DNA from: an uncultured Methanolobus sp.
GTDB taxonomy: Archaea > Halobacteriota > Methanosarcinia > Methanosarcinales > Methanosarcinaceae
Direction: 5' to 3'
DNA length: 64,000 nt
Assembly: GCF_963665675.1 (NCBI RefSeq)
Contig: NZ_OY762426.1
Coordinates: forward strand, 2,666,001 to 2,730,000
Made by a program: the position numbers and the translations under genes. The notes beneath the pieces were generated by a model. That model ran no database searches. It worked only from the letters and a program-made list of their open reading frames with translations, and was not told the DNA's origin. Position 1 is the stretch's first letter; each line of letters opens with the position of its first letter. Below, one piece after another: positions 1 to 8,808 of this stretch.

Positions 1-61
1 TGACGAGGAGTCTGAGGGCGGTAGTAAGTTGTTCAAGAAGCTTTTCAGGGCGAACAAATAA
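1..61 (+). CDS. C-terminal tail of an unidentified upstream gene (partial)
   Basis: Reading from base 2 there is an open frame that ends at a TAA at 59-61 and encodes an acidic then basic tail finishing in KLFKKLFRANK. Only 19 codons are visible, too few to name a family. A GGTGA ribosome site for the next gene follows 25 bases later, so the fragment is probably the last part of a gene in the same transcript. I do not recognise it. Confidence 0.5.
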   Translation, partial: DEESEGGSKLFKKLFRANK

Positions 62-95
62 TTAACTATGAATACAGTTGAACAGGGTGATTGAT

Positions 96-377
96 ATGGC
101 TGCTGACCTGAATGAAAAAGTTAAGAGATATGAGCGACTATTAAGGGAAGCTCTGGATAAGGCTGAAATTGCCCTGATCCCGCAATCTCATATGTTTACA
201 GTAGCCGGAGATTATCGCAATATGGCAAGTTCATACTATAATGATGGTCTTCATTTTGTGGAGACTGATGACCCTGTCAATGCTCTGGTCTGTTTCAGTT
301 ACGGACATGCATGGCTTGACGCAGGAGCAAGACTTGGCCTGTTTGACGTCGATGATGACGTGTTATTTACAATATGA
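96..377 (+). CDS. DUF357 family protein
   Basis: A 93-residue all-helical protein that matches the archaeal DUF357 family by its pattern: a helix beginning LNEKVKRYERLLREALDKA, a middle segment with MASSYYNDGLHF, and a closing segment with ALVCFSYGHAWLDAGARLGLF. The family is small, widespread in archaea and without a firm biochemical role. I start it at the ATG at 96, because GGTGAT at 86-91 is a good ribosome site for it; a TTG at 78 in the same frame would lack one. It lies upstream of the UPF0212 gene in the same direction and is probably co-transcribed with it. Confidence 0.85.
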   Translation: MAADLNEKVKRYERLLREALDKAEIALIPQSHMFTVAGDYRNMASSYYNDGLHFVETDDPVNALVCFSYGHAWLDAGARLGLFDVDDDVLFTI

Positions 378-431
378 AATATTAAGTTATATTAATTGAA
401 GAAGAAATGAAGTATAAATCGGAGAGATCTA

Positions 432-773
432 ATGTCAAATTATCATGTTACACTTGAAGCCGCCTGGTTGGTCAGAGACGTAAAATCAGCAGACGATGCA
501 ATTGGAGTTGCAATTTCTGAAGCAGGAAAGCGCCTGAATCCAAAGCTTGACTATGTTGAAGTGGATATCGGAACAACTTTCTGCTCTGCATGTGAAGAGC
601 CATTAAGTAGTGTTTTCATTGTTGCTAACACTGCAATTGTTGGTCTTGTCCTTGAAATGAAGGTGTTCGATGCAGAAAGTGCGGAGCATGCAGCCCGAAT
701 TGCAAAATCGGTTATTGGTCGTGCATTAAGGGATGTTCCTCTTGCTGTTGTCGATGTTCAGGAATTTGAGTAA
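432..773 (+). CDS. UPF0212 (DUF555) family protein
   Basis: A 113-residue protein with the hallmarks of the archaeal UPF0212/DUF555 family: N-terminal [15 protein letters not shown], a central CSACEEPL segment with a CxxC pair that could bind metal, and a C-terminal [16 protein letters not shown] segment. The length is normal for the family. No function is established. The ATG follows GGAGAG at about 421-426. The next gene starts ten bases after its stop, which suggests one operon with the PfkB kinase. Confidence 0.88.
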   Translation: MSNYHVTLEAAWLVRDVKSADDAIGVAISEAGKRLNPKLDYVEVDIGTTFCSACEEPLSSVFIVANTAIVGLVLEMKVFDAESAEHAARIAKSVIGRALRDVPLAVVDVQEFE

Positions 774-782
774 GGTGTTTAA

Positions 783-1682
783 ATGGACCGGGCAATAACT
801 GTTGTTGGACATGCAGCAATTGATCTTCTTTTTGACGTTGAGAATATTGCAGTCCACAATGAATCCCATCCTATAATAGATTACAACCAGTACTATGGAG
901 GTGGGGCTGCCAATATTGCAGTTGCAATAGCAATACTTGGCGGAAATGCCCGGCTTATATCTGCCGTTGGTGGGGATTTCGCTTTATCAGGATACGAAGC
1001 AGAATTTGAGAAGTACGGTGTTGACCTGTCACTTCTCTACCGGTTCCCTGAGCACAAGAGCACAAGGGCCTTCGTGTTCACTGACAGGGAGCACAACCAG
1101 AGTACATATTTCCACTGGGGAGCATCCATAGAACTTAAATGTCTGGAGGCACCGGAAGTTGATTTTGTACACCTTGCAACATCAGATTCGACATATAATG
1201 CAAGAATAGCTAAAAAGGCAAAGTTCGTTTCATTCGATCCCGGACAGGACCTTGTAACTTACTCAAGGGAAAACCTTGAAAGCATCCTTGAAAATACCAA
1301 TATCCTCTTTACAAACAAACATGAGATACAGCGTGTCTGCGATATGACCGAAAAATCCATGGACGATATTCTCAGCATGATCGAAACAGTTGTTGTAACT
1401 TATGATGCAAGCGGCAGTAAAATTTACAATAACGGAACTGAAGTGACAATACCTGTGGTTACCGTAAAAGCACTTGACCCAACCGGTGCAGGTGACGCTT
1501 ACAGAGCCGGTTTCCTGCTTGCTTACACACGCGGCTATCCACTGGAAGTATGTGGCAAGATCGGTTCCACAGTTGCTTCTTTTGCAGTGCAGAGCATCGG
1601 ATGCCAGACTGATCTCCCAACATGGGAGGTTATGAAGGCACGTTACGAGGAGAATTTCGGTAAACTCGAACTTCCGGCTTAG
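783..1682 (+). CDS. PfkB/ribokinase-family sugar or nucleoside kinase
   Basis: A 299-residue kinase of the PfkB (ribokinase) superfamily. The first family signature appears as GGGAANIAVAIAILGG near residue 39 and the second as DPTGAGDAYRAGFLL near residue 232, with the catalytic Asp in GAGD near 238. The substrate cannot be read from the sequence; archaeal relatives include broad nucleoside kinases and sugar kinases. A GGTG site precedes the ATG at 783. The stop is TAG, and the downstream membrane-anchored frame (1719-2621) continues in the same reading frame. I take the two as separate genes because AT-rich promoter-like sequence lies between them. Confidence 0.88.
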   Translation: MDRAITVVGHAAIDLLFDVENIAVHNESHPIIDYNQYYGGGAANIAVAIAILGGNARLISAVGGDFALSGYEAEFEKYGVDLSLLYRFPEHKSTRAFVFTDREHNQSTYFHWGASIELKCLEAPEVDFVHLATSDSTYNARIAKKAKFVSFDPGQDLVTYSRENLESILENTNILFTNKHEIQRVCDMTEKSMDDILSMIETVVVTYDASGSKIYNNGTEVTIPVVTVKALDPTGAGDAYRAGFLLAYTRGYPLEVCGKIGSTVASFAVQSIGCQTDLPTWEVMKARYEENFGKLELPA

Positions 1683-1808
1683 ATTGCAGGCTGGTTCATT
1701 TTTTTTTCCTATTTTGATTTGTTTCTAAAATTCCCGTCTTTTTATTACATATTTAATTTATTCAGCAAAATTTTAAATATTTTAGAATATCTATTTACTT
1801 CATATTAT

Positions 1809-2621
1809 TTGGAGTGGAGTAAAATTACATCAAAAAAGATTCCCTTTTCTTTAATTGCAATAATTCTTATTATACTTGCAGTTGCGGGATTTTTATACGT
1901 GAATTCCTCAGCTGAAACTGGAATCATCACCGATTCAGGTTACACTATAGATGAAGAAGATGTGCAAGTGCATTGGGATGAATATAAAGCTGTAACAGTG
2001 AATCTTGGTAATCTAAGGCAAGCGCTTGATAGTGGTAATTTTAGTCTCAGGCTGCTGGATGAGGATGTAGAGATTATAATCTTTGAATCTGACAAACAAG
2101 ATGGTTACTATCGCGGATATGCTAATGGGGTAGCTGCCAATGAAGCTGAATTTTACTGTGGAAAGGTTTCATCCCATTGTTATGTTGATCTTGGAACTCA
2201 TTCCTATCATATAGCAAATACAGGGGAAATGAACGGCAACGAAATGGTATATGTTCTCTACATGACCGACTGTGAAAAAGAGGAGCAACGGCATGAACAG
2301 TATCCCATTGATCCTCTTACATTTGAGATTAGCAATGAGGATAGTCTGGGTCATAACATCTCCATTGAGATATTCGATCCTTCAAATTCATTGATATTCA
2401 GTGAAAACTATTCCATGTCTCCGGGTGAGATCATAAGTTCTCCTGAGGTCAGTGAGGTTCTGGGTACACATCGTTATGTTGTCACACTGGATGGTGATTA
2501 CAGTTTCGAACAATCTTCAACTGTGGCGCGTTCTACAGGGCTTGGTTCATCTGAGAAGTTGTACTTCAATATTGTTAATGATTCAGAGTATCCTGTGGAT
2601 GTGGCTGTTGCAATAGCTTGA
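1809..2621 (+). CDS. Membrane-anchored protein of unknown function
   Basis: An open frame that can begin at TTG 1719 but more plausibly at TTG 1809, giving about 270 residues, since the stretch 1740-1800 is AT-rich and looks like promoter (TTTAAATATT near 1769). No ATG start exists. The protein has one hydrophobic segment (PFSLIAIILIILAVAGFLYV) followed by a long hydrophilic part that is probably extracellular. Two segments (around 2000-2270 and 2300-2600) look like beta-sandwich folds, the second resembling an immunoglobulin-like domain. I do not recognise a family. The exact start is uncertain. Confidence 0.55.
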   Translation: MEWSKITSKKIPFSLIAIILIILAVAGFLYVNSSAETGIITDSGYTIDEEDVQVHWDEYKAVTVNLGNLRQALDSGNFSLRLLDEDVEIIIFESDKQDGYYRGYANGVAANEAEFYCGKVSSHCYVDLGTHSYHIANTGEMNGNEMVYVLYMTDCEKEEQRHEQYPIDPLTFEISNEDSLGHNISIEIFDPSNSLIFSENYSMSPGEIISSPEVSEVLGTHRYVVTLDGDYSFEQSSTVARSTGLGSSEKLYFNIVNDSEYPVDVAVAIA

Positions 2622-2710
2622 GAACACAATAGTTTCCACTTTCAAAGCCTTGAATTTCATGGATGCAATGGAAAACTACCATTATCTTGATTTTGTATCT
2701 GTAGAAATCG

Positions 2711-2975
2711 TGTTTATGTGATTCGGACAAACATTGCTCTTTTTTAGCGACATAAAAACAAACAGTAATCTAAAAACAAGGCAACCATCCGCCGAAGGCG
2801 GCATGTTCCTATACTGCTAAACAGAAAACATTGCAAAAATCATCACAGATTATATGGATAATTCTGCAAAGTTCAGAGAAGAAAGTACAGGTTAGCTGCG
2901 GATAATTCAGTTTATTCTTTTAGGAAAACGCCGGCTTCGCCGGACCCTTCGGGATCATTCTAGATATTCATAAAA
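2711..2975 (+). repeat. Dispersed hairpin-rich repeat, long copy A
   Basis: This stretch matches three other places in the window (13658-13862, 34508-34775 reversed, 40965-41215). Shared parts are an ACAAACATTGCTCTTTTT-like left block, TCTAAAAACAA at 2769, a 5-bp GC hairpin CCGCCGAAGGCGG at 2789-2801, GAAGAAAGTACAGG near 2878, GGAAAACG, a second hairpin CCGGCTTCGCCGG at 2931-2943 and CCCTTCGGG at 2945-2953. No frame is conserved. It fills the gap between two convergent genes and is the only content of the 400-base interval 2622-3022. Confidence 0.8.
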
Positions 2976-3022
2976 GAGATCGGTTTCAATGGAATGATTT
3001 CTACAGAGCCTTGATTTTGGCA

Positions 3023-3715
3023 TTACTTTAAATGAACAACGGAAGAAATTACTTTCTCAAGCCCACATTCAATATAGAGTACACCATACAGTGCTTCGAT
3101 TATAGTCCCTTTTGAATGTTCCATTTTCTCTTTGTTGGCTTTTTCTACATTTTTTGAAGAACCTAGTCTAAAGTCAAATAAGTTCCATTTATCACACAAC
3201 TTTGACATGTTTTTGTTAGATACAAATTTTGAACGCTTTGCTGTCAGTTCTCCGGTGCTTGAAATGTTGGGTTCCCAAAGAACATGGGTCATTGCCAGAC
3301 TAATTGCGGCGTCTCCTATAAAAGCCAGCACTTTTGCAGCTTCATCCAAATTTAAATATGACTCAAAATCATAATTCTTCTCTTTTGGAAACGGGTGGTT
3401 TTTTAGCTGATTAAAGAGATTTTTTGTTTCTGGTTGGAAGAATGCCAGTATTATAAGGTTTGGTTCAATGAATTTATGATCAAAGTACTTTTCAATTTCA
3501 GCCATCTTATTATCTTTTATATTCTGTATGGTGTCTTCCATTTCTTTTAATTCTGAAATCAATTTATTCATCTTATTTCGCTTGTTTTTGTTATTATCTG
3601 GAAGAGATTCAATTTGTATTTCCAATTCGTTTCTAATAATTGAAAAGTTGTCAAATAATCCCTGAACGTTCCATATTAATTTAGAGTGAGATTCACTCAT
3701 CAGTTTATTGCTCAT
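3023..3715 (-). CDS. RNase III-like domain protein with N-terminal coiled coil
   Basis: A 230-residue protein. Residues 1-75 are charged and helical, likely a coiled coil. From about residue 78 the RNase III fold can be followed: LAFIGDAAISLAMTHVLWE (signature helix), GELTAKRSKFVSNKNMSKL, and HSKGTIIEALYGVLYIECG. The Asp of GD and the Glu of EAL are kept. Positions equal to E. coli E38, E41 and D114 are Lys, Ala and Thr, but mini-III enzymes also show LAYIGDA and HSTxxEA, so activity is not excluded. No dsRNA-binding domain follows. It is the last gene of the RavA-ViaA cassette, 35 bases after viaA. Confidence 0.75.
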   Translation of the reverse strand: MSNKLMSESHSKLIWNVQGLFDNFSIIRNELEIQIESLPDNNKNKRNKMNKLISELKEMEDTIQNIKDNKMAEIEKYFDHKFIEPNLIILAFFQPETKNLFNQLKNHPFPKEKNYDFESYLNLDEAAKVLAFIGDAAISLAMTHVLWEPNISSTGELTAKRSKFVSNKNMSKLCDKWNLFDFRLGSSKNVEKANKEKMEHSKGTIIEALYGVLYIECGLEKVISSVVHLK

Positions 3716-3750
3716 CTTATCCCCCTTTAAAAATCATTATTGTGAATGCA

Positions 3751-5217
3751 TCAGTTTCTTGTAATCCATTCAATTACATTATTAATTTCCGAAATAGTAC
3801 CATTTTTTGAATCATATGTCCAACTCTGGTTGAAAACACCTTCATCGACACTTTGCATTCCAAAACTGCCGATTGACAATGCAAAAAAACGATTTTCATT
3901 TTGTTTTTGTTCATTGCATAAAGATACTATTTCAGGAGACAGTCCATAGAGTACAAAGTCTGAAATTACTAATAGATCGGCTTTTTTGTAATTTTCTTCT
4001 GCCATCATCCTTATGCCTTCATATAAAGCAGGTGCAACATCGGTACCTCCATGAAAACTCATTTTAAGGAAATCTATAAGATCATGGATTCCTTTAGGAG
4101 GTGTGAGTTCAAGTGTATCGATTGAGGTGCTGAAATTTATTAGATAACAATTTCTCTTTTGATTAATTGCTTGAGATGACAAACTAAGTGTTAATGCTTT
4201 AGCTATATTCTCCGGTGCACCTGACATTGATCCGCTTGTATCAACACAAATAATAATTGGTCCCTTCTTTTCTTTATCATCAACAGTTACGGTTTTCTCA
4301 ACATTTTCCTCATAGATTTCTGATCTGTAACCTTGTTTTGAAAAACACATAAGTCTGTTCTCTACATACTTCAAATCAAAAAGTAAGGAAATATCAGAAT
4401 CACTTAAAAGGGCAAGTTCCTGTGGAATAACATTTTCCAGATATCTTCCAAGTTCAATGCCAATGATCTCTTCATTAGAATGAACATCTGGTTTTGTGAC
4501 GCAGTATTGGATAGTTGAATTAATAATCTCTGTACGATGGGATTGCTGTTCTCTATGTAATCTTCCCATCAGTTCACATAGTTCTCTGACTTTTTCATCA
4601 TTTTTAAGATATTCTGCCCATTTTTTCAAAACAGAGATATCTTGTTGACTTAATCTGCCAGCACTTAAATCCCACAGGATTCCTGATTCAAGCCCGAAAT
4701 CATCAAACACATCTTTTAATTGTTTTATTGTTTCAAACCAGTCTTCTAATTCTGTTAGCAACTTGTTCCGACGTGATTGGATTTCCTCAATCTGCCATTC
4801 AAGTAACTGTTTATCATACTCTTTCTCCCATGCTTCCTGTTCATTTCTACGAATGGCATTAAGATTATCTTTGATGTTTTCTTTGTTTTCTTTTTTAGTC
4901 GTATTAAATGTCTTTTCTCTCCAAAACTTGACGCTAACAGATGGTTGTAGTAGTTTGTATTTTTGCAGATCAGTATTTATTGATTTTTTAGATCCTCCAT
5001 ATGCTCTAAAATGCCTTTGTGCATGGAGCAAATTATTCTTATGTTCCTCAAAAGGTTCCGATTCCTGCAAATAATTGAAAGTCTCTTTTTCCCACATACT
5101 AACTTTTTTAGTCAGCTCTTTTTCAAATTCACCATCATTTTGATTGGGAAAATATCCTGTACTAAGCCTTTTTACCTGCCCAGTTACTTTAGCAATTTCA
5201 TCTTTATGAAGTTGCAT
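3751..5217 (-). CDS. viaA: ViaA-like von Willebrand factor A protein
   Basis: A 488-residue protein with a long helical N-terminal half (heptad-like, rich in Lys and Glu) and a C-terminal VWA domain from about residue 320. The metal-ion-dependent adhesion site is visible as VDTSGSMSGAPE, with the later Thr in FHGGTDVAPAL and Asp in LLVISDF. This is the ViaA arrangement: in bacteria ViaA is the partner of the MoxR ATPase RavA. Its start overlaps the end of the upstream ATPase gene by 14 bases, so the two are surely translated together. Length is close to E. coli ViaA. Confidence 0.9.
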   Translation of the reverse strand: MQLHKDEIAKVTGQVKRLSTGYFPNQNDGEFEKELTKKVSMWEKETFNYLQESEPFEEHKNNLLHAQRHFRAYGGSKKSINTDLQKYKLLQPSVSVKFWREKTFNTTKKENKENIKDNLNAIRRNEQEAWEKEYDKQLLEWQIEEIQSRRNKLLTELEDWFETIKQLKDVFDDFGLESGILWDLSAGRLSQQDISVLKKWAEYLKNDEKVRELCELMGRLHREQQSHRTEIINSTIQYCVTKPDVHSNEEIIGIELGRYLENVIPQELALLSDSDISLLFDLKYVENRLMCFSKQGYRSEIYEENVEKTVTVDDKEKKGPIIICVDTSGSMSGAPENIAKALTLSLSSQAINQKRNCYLINFSTSIDTLELTPPKGIHDLIDFLKMSFHGGTDVAPALYEGIRMMAEENYKKADLLVISDFVLYGLSPEIVSLCNEQKQNENRFFALSIGSFGMQSVDEGVFNQSWTYDSKNGTISEINNVIEWITRN

Positions 5218-6829
5218 GAGATTGCACCTTTTCCAACAAATGCTCTGCGTTCAGTTTATGATTTTCCAGATCATCAAGGAAAGATATGAATGTATTAAGC
5301 ACAAGTTCCCTTTTTCCTGCCGGTACAAATGGTGTTTCATTCAGTTTTCTTTGAGTACCGATGTAAGATTTAGCATCATTGGTTATTTTCTGAAGAGAGC
5401 TTATTGATTTTTTGCAATCCTCAACAAAAGTATTTTTTATCCTCGGGTCTACAGGTTTTTCAGTTCCCTTTTCTATTTTGATGGGTGGAGTTCTATCAAG
5501 CCAATCTACAAATGAGCCCCCATCATAACCAGAATCCCACCCATACTTTTTAACATCTTCTTTTATTTTTATTTTGCACGACTTTTTACCATTGAAGTTG
5601 CATTGAATACGGGATTCGATATTTCCATTTTCATCAATTGGATTGAAATTTTTTGCTGTATCCAAATATTCAATTGGTATATAAAATCGAATAGTAATCT
5701 CATTATTTCTATAATATGAGTCTTTGACAACTTCTGCTGAAACGGAAAAACATTGCTTCTCTGCAATTTCTTCGGTATCGTAAATATCTTCTGTATAATA
5801 AAAAGTGTTTGAGATACCTTTTTCAATATCTTTGTGCTCAGCTTCCCACATATTTAAATCATCTTTGTTGGCATATCCAAATTCTTTCACACATTTTTCA
5901 ATAATATCATTCATCTGATTTCTGTTATCTTCCAGTGTCCAGAGGCAGTGTCTTAATATCAACGTATCAACAGGTATTACTTCACTGCGGTCACACAGAA
6001 AAGCAGATGTTTTTAAGATATGTGCAATTTTCTGCCACCTGCGGTCAGAAACATAAACAGAAGTTTCAGGATTGTTTGTATTGAACTCTTCTAATGAAAC
6101 TCTGACTGAATTTATAATGGAAAATACTTCATCTGAAATTTTAACTTGAGATATTTTGACGGAAAGACTTTCCCATTCATGGTGAGAAAACTGTAATTCT
6201 TCTGGAATTTTAATATCATATGAAACATTATCCCCATTAAGCAGCTTTTCAAAATTCTCACGTTCTTGCATGGGATTTACTATTATTCTCATTATAAAGC
6301 GGTCATAAAGGGCTTCTAAACCTTGATTTGGTGGCGGAGTTTCATTACTTGCCGCAACCAATGCTTTCAATGGAACTTTTTCATCCTTTCCATTATTACG
6401 AAAAATCCTCTCGTTTATAATCGTTAACAGTGTGTTCAAAATGGCTGGACTACTTTTCCATATTTCATCAAGAAAAGCAAAGTCTGCTGTTGGCAAGTAT
6501 CCTTCAGTTTTACGAATGTAATTGTCCTGTTTTAACTCTTGAATGCTCACGGGTCCAAAAACCTCTTCAGGCGTGCTAAACCTTTGCATGAGATATTCGA
6601 AGTGAGTTGCATCTTTAAACACATGTGATAAACGGCGTGCTATCAGGCTTTTTGCAGTACCTGGCAAGCCATACAGAAAAATAGATTGACCGGAAATTGT
6701 TGAAAGAAGTGATATTGCAACGATTTCTTCTCGTTCGTATAATCCATTAGAACAAACATCAATTAAATCTGTAACTCTTTTTTTCATGGAATCATTTGCT
6801 TGTTGATTATTCATAGTTAACTCAGCCAT
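5204..6829 (-). CDS. ravA: RavA-like MoxR-family AAA+ ATPase
   Basis: A 541-residue MoxR ATPase of the RavA clade. Walker A is GLPGTAKS (54-61), Walker B FAFLDE (117-122), sensor 1 SNE (161-163) and the arginine finger lies in YDRF (175-178). The segments EYLMQRFSTPEEVFGP and AILNTLLTIINER are characteristic of RavA. The C-terminal part (about 300-541) is the family-specific domain and is less conserved. RavA-type ATPases act as hexameric chaperone-like machines with a VWA partner, here encoded next. The gene is divergent from the pilus operon. No clear ribosome site precedes the ATG, so a short or absent leader is possible. Confidence 0.92.
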   Translation of the reverse strand: MAELTMNNQQANDSMKKRVTDLIDVCSNGLYEREEIVAISLLSTISGQSIFLYGLPGTAKSLIARRLSHVFKDATHFEYLMQRFSTPEEVFGPVSIQELKQDNYIRKTEGYLPTADFAFLDEIWKSSPAILNTLLTIINERIFRNNGKDEKVPLKALVAASNETPPPNQGLEALYDRFIMRIIVNPMQERENFEKLLNGDNVSYDIKIPEELQFSHHEWESLSVKISQVKISDEVFSIINSVRVSLEEFNTNNPETSVYVSDRRWQKIAHILKTSAFLCDRSEVIPVDTLILRHCLWTLEDNRNQMNDIIEKCVKEFGYANKDDLNMWEAEHKDIEKGISNTFYYTEDIYDTEEIAEKQCFSVSAEVVKDSYYRNNEITIRFYIPIEYLDTAKNFNPIDENGNIESRIQCNFNGKKSCKIKIKEDVKKYGWDSGYDGGSFVDWLDRTPPIKIEKGTEKPVDPRIKNTFVEDCKKSISSLQKITNDAKSYIGTQRKLNETPFVPAGKRELVLNTFISFLDDLENHKLNAEHLLEKVQSHATS

Positions 6830-7073
6830 GGCGCTTGATTTGTTATTGAATTAATTTTGTTGATTTTTGGTTTAATTGCTTTAGTCTTCAATACTAACAA
6901 TAAATGAACTTGGATTATATTATAGTTTCAAAGATAAATAATTTAATATTTATTCCGTATTAAACAGTTTTTTGTTGGAAAAGCCATTTTTTCTCCTATG
7001 TTAGTATTAACTTCTGAATTATCTTATCTTCGCACCTCTTCACAACATATTTATAAAAATAAAAATCAAAGAC

Positions 7074-7084
7074 TTTTTATATAC
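7074..7084 (+). promoter_or_regulatory. Probable TATA box of the pilus operon
   Basis: The sequence TTTTTATATAC has its centre about 27 bases before the ATG at 7106. An archaeal transcript starting some 25 bases after the box would begin almost at that ATG, so the mRNA is likely leaderless or nearly so. A purine-rich stretch before it (ATCAAAGA) could serve as the TFB recognition element. This also argues against the longer frame that opens upstream at 6998. Confidence 0.5.
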
Positions 7085-7105
7085 TTGGGATTATATAATA
7101 TTTTG

Positions 7106-8797
7106 ATGATGGAACCTCAGGAACTGACAACCGATGAAGAGATTCATCCAGAAGACGAAAGCTCTCTGGCAAATGGAAAGAAGCCTTCCAGATTATCTGT
7201 TTTTATTGATAATCTCAGGTCCGGAATCCATTCCATAAGGCATCCACGTACAAAGCTGCCGGATTACGATCCGGAGCTTCACGACCCTTTGCTGGAATTC
7301 GAGGTCCCTGATGGTTTTAACGAAGTTGAACGTTACTGGGTAAATGAACCTTATTCATTCGTTTCCATATTGGAGAGAGGGAATATTCACAATTATCACG
7401 TTGCAGAGCCAAAGTTGACATTATATGAAAAAGACATCCTTGAGAGGGTATATGATGACCTGCAGGACATTCTCAGCCTTGGGGGAGTCAACACAGAAAG
7501 AAACAGAGAAACCGTGCTCATGGAGCACGCATTAACTCTTTTTAACAGGTATCACGCAAGTCTTGATATAGCTTCAACTTACCGGATATTCTACTATCTG
7601 AAACGTAATTTCCTGGGTCATGACCGCATAAATTCATTGATGCTGGATTCCAATATAGAGGATATTTCATGCGACGGTATAGGTGTTCCTGTTTTCATGT
7701 ACCACAACAAATATCGTAACATCAAGACAAATATCTCTTTCAGTGAGGAGGAACTCAACTCCCTTGTGATCAAGCTTTGCCAGAAAAGTGGGAAGCATAT
7801 ATCCATTGGAGAACCCATGGTGGATGCAACCCTTCCTGACGGCTCACGTCTGCAGGCAACCCTTGGCAAAGAGATCACAACAAGAGGCAGCTCATTTACC
7901 ATCAGGAAGTTCCGTGGGGACCCGATCACACCTATCGACCTTGTAAATTACAACACCTGTAACATTGAAATGATGGCATACTTCTGGCTTGCAATGGAAA
8001 ACGGGGATTGTGCCATATTTGCAGGAGGTACCGCATCCGGAAAGACATCTCTTCTCAACGCGGTTTCACTATTCGTCCCACCTCTGTCAAAGGTTGTATC
8101 CATTGAAGATACCAGAGAGCTGATGCTTCACCATGATAACTGGATAGCAGGTGTCACACGTAAGCCATTGAATGTAAACAGTTTAGGTGAGATATCCATG
8201 TATGACCTGTTGCGTTCAGCCCTGAGGCAGAGACCGGAGTATATTCTTGTGGGTGAGATAAGAGGTGAGGAAGCTCTCACATTGTTCCAGGCCATATCCA
8301 CGGGTCATGCCACGTATTCTACAATGCACGCAGGTGACGTGCAGACAGTTGTCAACAGGCTTGACAGTCCTCCACTTAATGTTCCTCATGTGATGCTCCA
8401 GTCCCTTGATATCCTGAGTATCCAGGTGCAGACATTTGTTAACAACAAAAGGGTGCGCAGGACACAGAGCCTTGTTGAATTTACAGGGATAGACTCAAAG
8501 ACCGGTTATATACGCATAAATGAACTTTATCGATGGGACCCTATAAGCGATACCTTTGTGAAAACCGGGGACTCGTACACCCTTAACAAGGTTATGGTTT
8601 CCAGAGGATGGGACAGGAACAGACTTGCAGAGGAACTGGATAACAGAGCCCGTATTCTTACGTATCTCTGTGAGAAGAATATGAGGGATTATGTGAGAAT
8701 ATCCCTGGTAGTGCAGGCTTATGATGCAAACCCTGATGATGTCATTGATGCAATAGAGGCAGACAACCTGCAGACAATGATAGAACAGAACATGTAG
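7106..8797 (+). CDS. Type II/IV secretion (archaeal pilus) ATPase
   Basis: A 563-residue ATPase of the GspE/VirB11/TadA superfamily. Walker A is GGTASGKTSLLNAV near residue 306, the Asp/Glu motif EDTRELML follows, and the Walker B region is ILVGEIRGEEALTLF near 380, then the His box GHATYSTMHAG. It should power assembly of a type IV pilus-like filament from the cytoplasmic face. Translation is placed at ATG 7106 (or 7109), just after the TATA box; the frame is open back to 6998. The next gene, twelve bases on, encodes the membrane platform. The stop is TAG. Confidence 0.92.
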   Translation: MMEPQELTTDEEIHPEDESSLANGKKPSRLSVFIDNLRSGIHSIRHPRTKLPDYDPELHDPLLEFEVPDGFNEVERYWVNEPYSFVSILERGNIHNYHVAEPKLTLYEKDILERVYDDLQDILSLGGVNTERNRETVLMEHALTLFNRYHASLDIASTYRIFYYLKRNFLGHDRINSLMLDSNIEDISCDGIGVPVFMYHNKYRNIKTNISFSEEELNSLVIKLCQKSGKHISIGEPMVDATLPDGSRLQATLGKEITTRGSSFTIRKFRGDPITPIDLVNYNTCNIEMMAYFWLAMENGDCAIFAGGTASGKTSLLNAVSLFVPPLSKVVSIEDTRELMLHHDNWIAGVTRKPLNVNSLGEISMYDLLRSALRQRPEYILVGEIRGEEALTLFQAISTGHATYSTMHAGDVQTVVNRLDSPPLNVPHVMLQSLDILSIQVQTFVNNKRVRRTQSLVEFTGIDSKTGYIRINELYRWDPISDTFVKTGDSYTLNKVMVSRGWDRNRLAEELDNRARILTYLCEKNMRDYVRISLVVQAYDANPDDVIDAIEADNLQTMIEQNM

Positions 8798-8808
8798 GAG
8801 TATCTGTT

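Noticed and set aside
8795..8797. TAG at the end of the pilus ATPase as possible pyrrolysine readthrough
   Set aside because: The frame ends within seven more codons, and the next gene's start fits a normal stop here.
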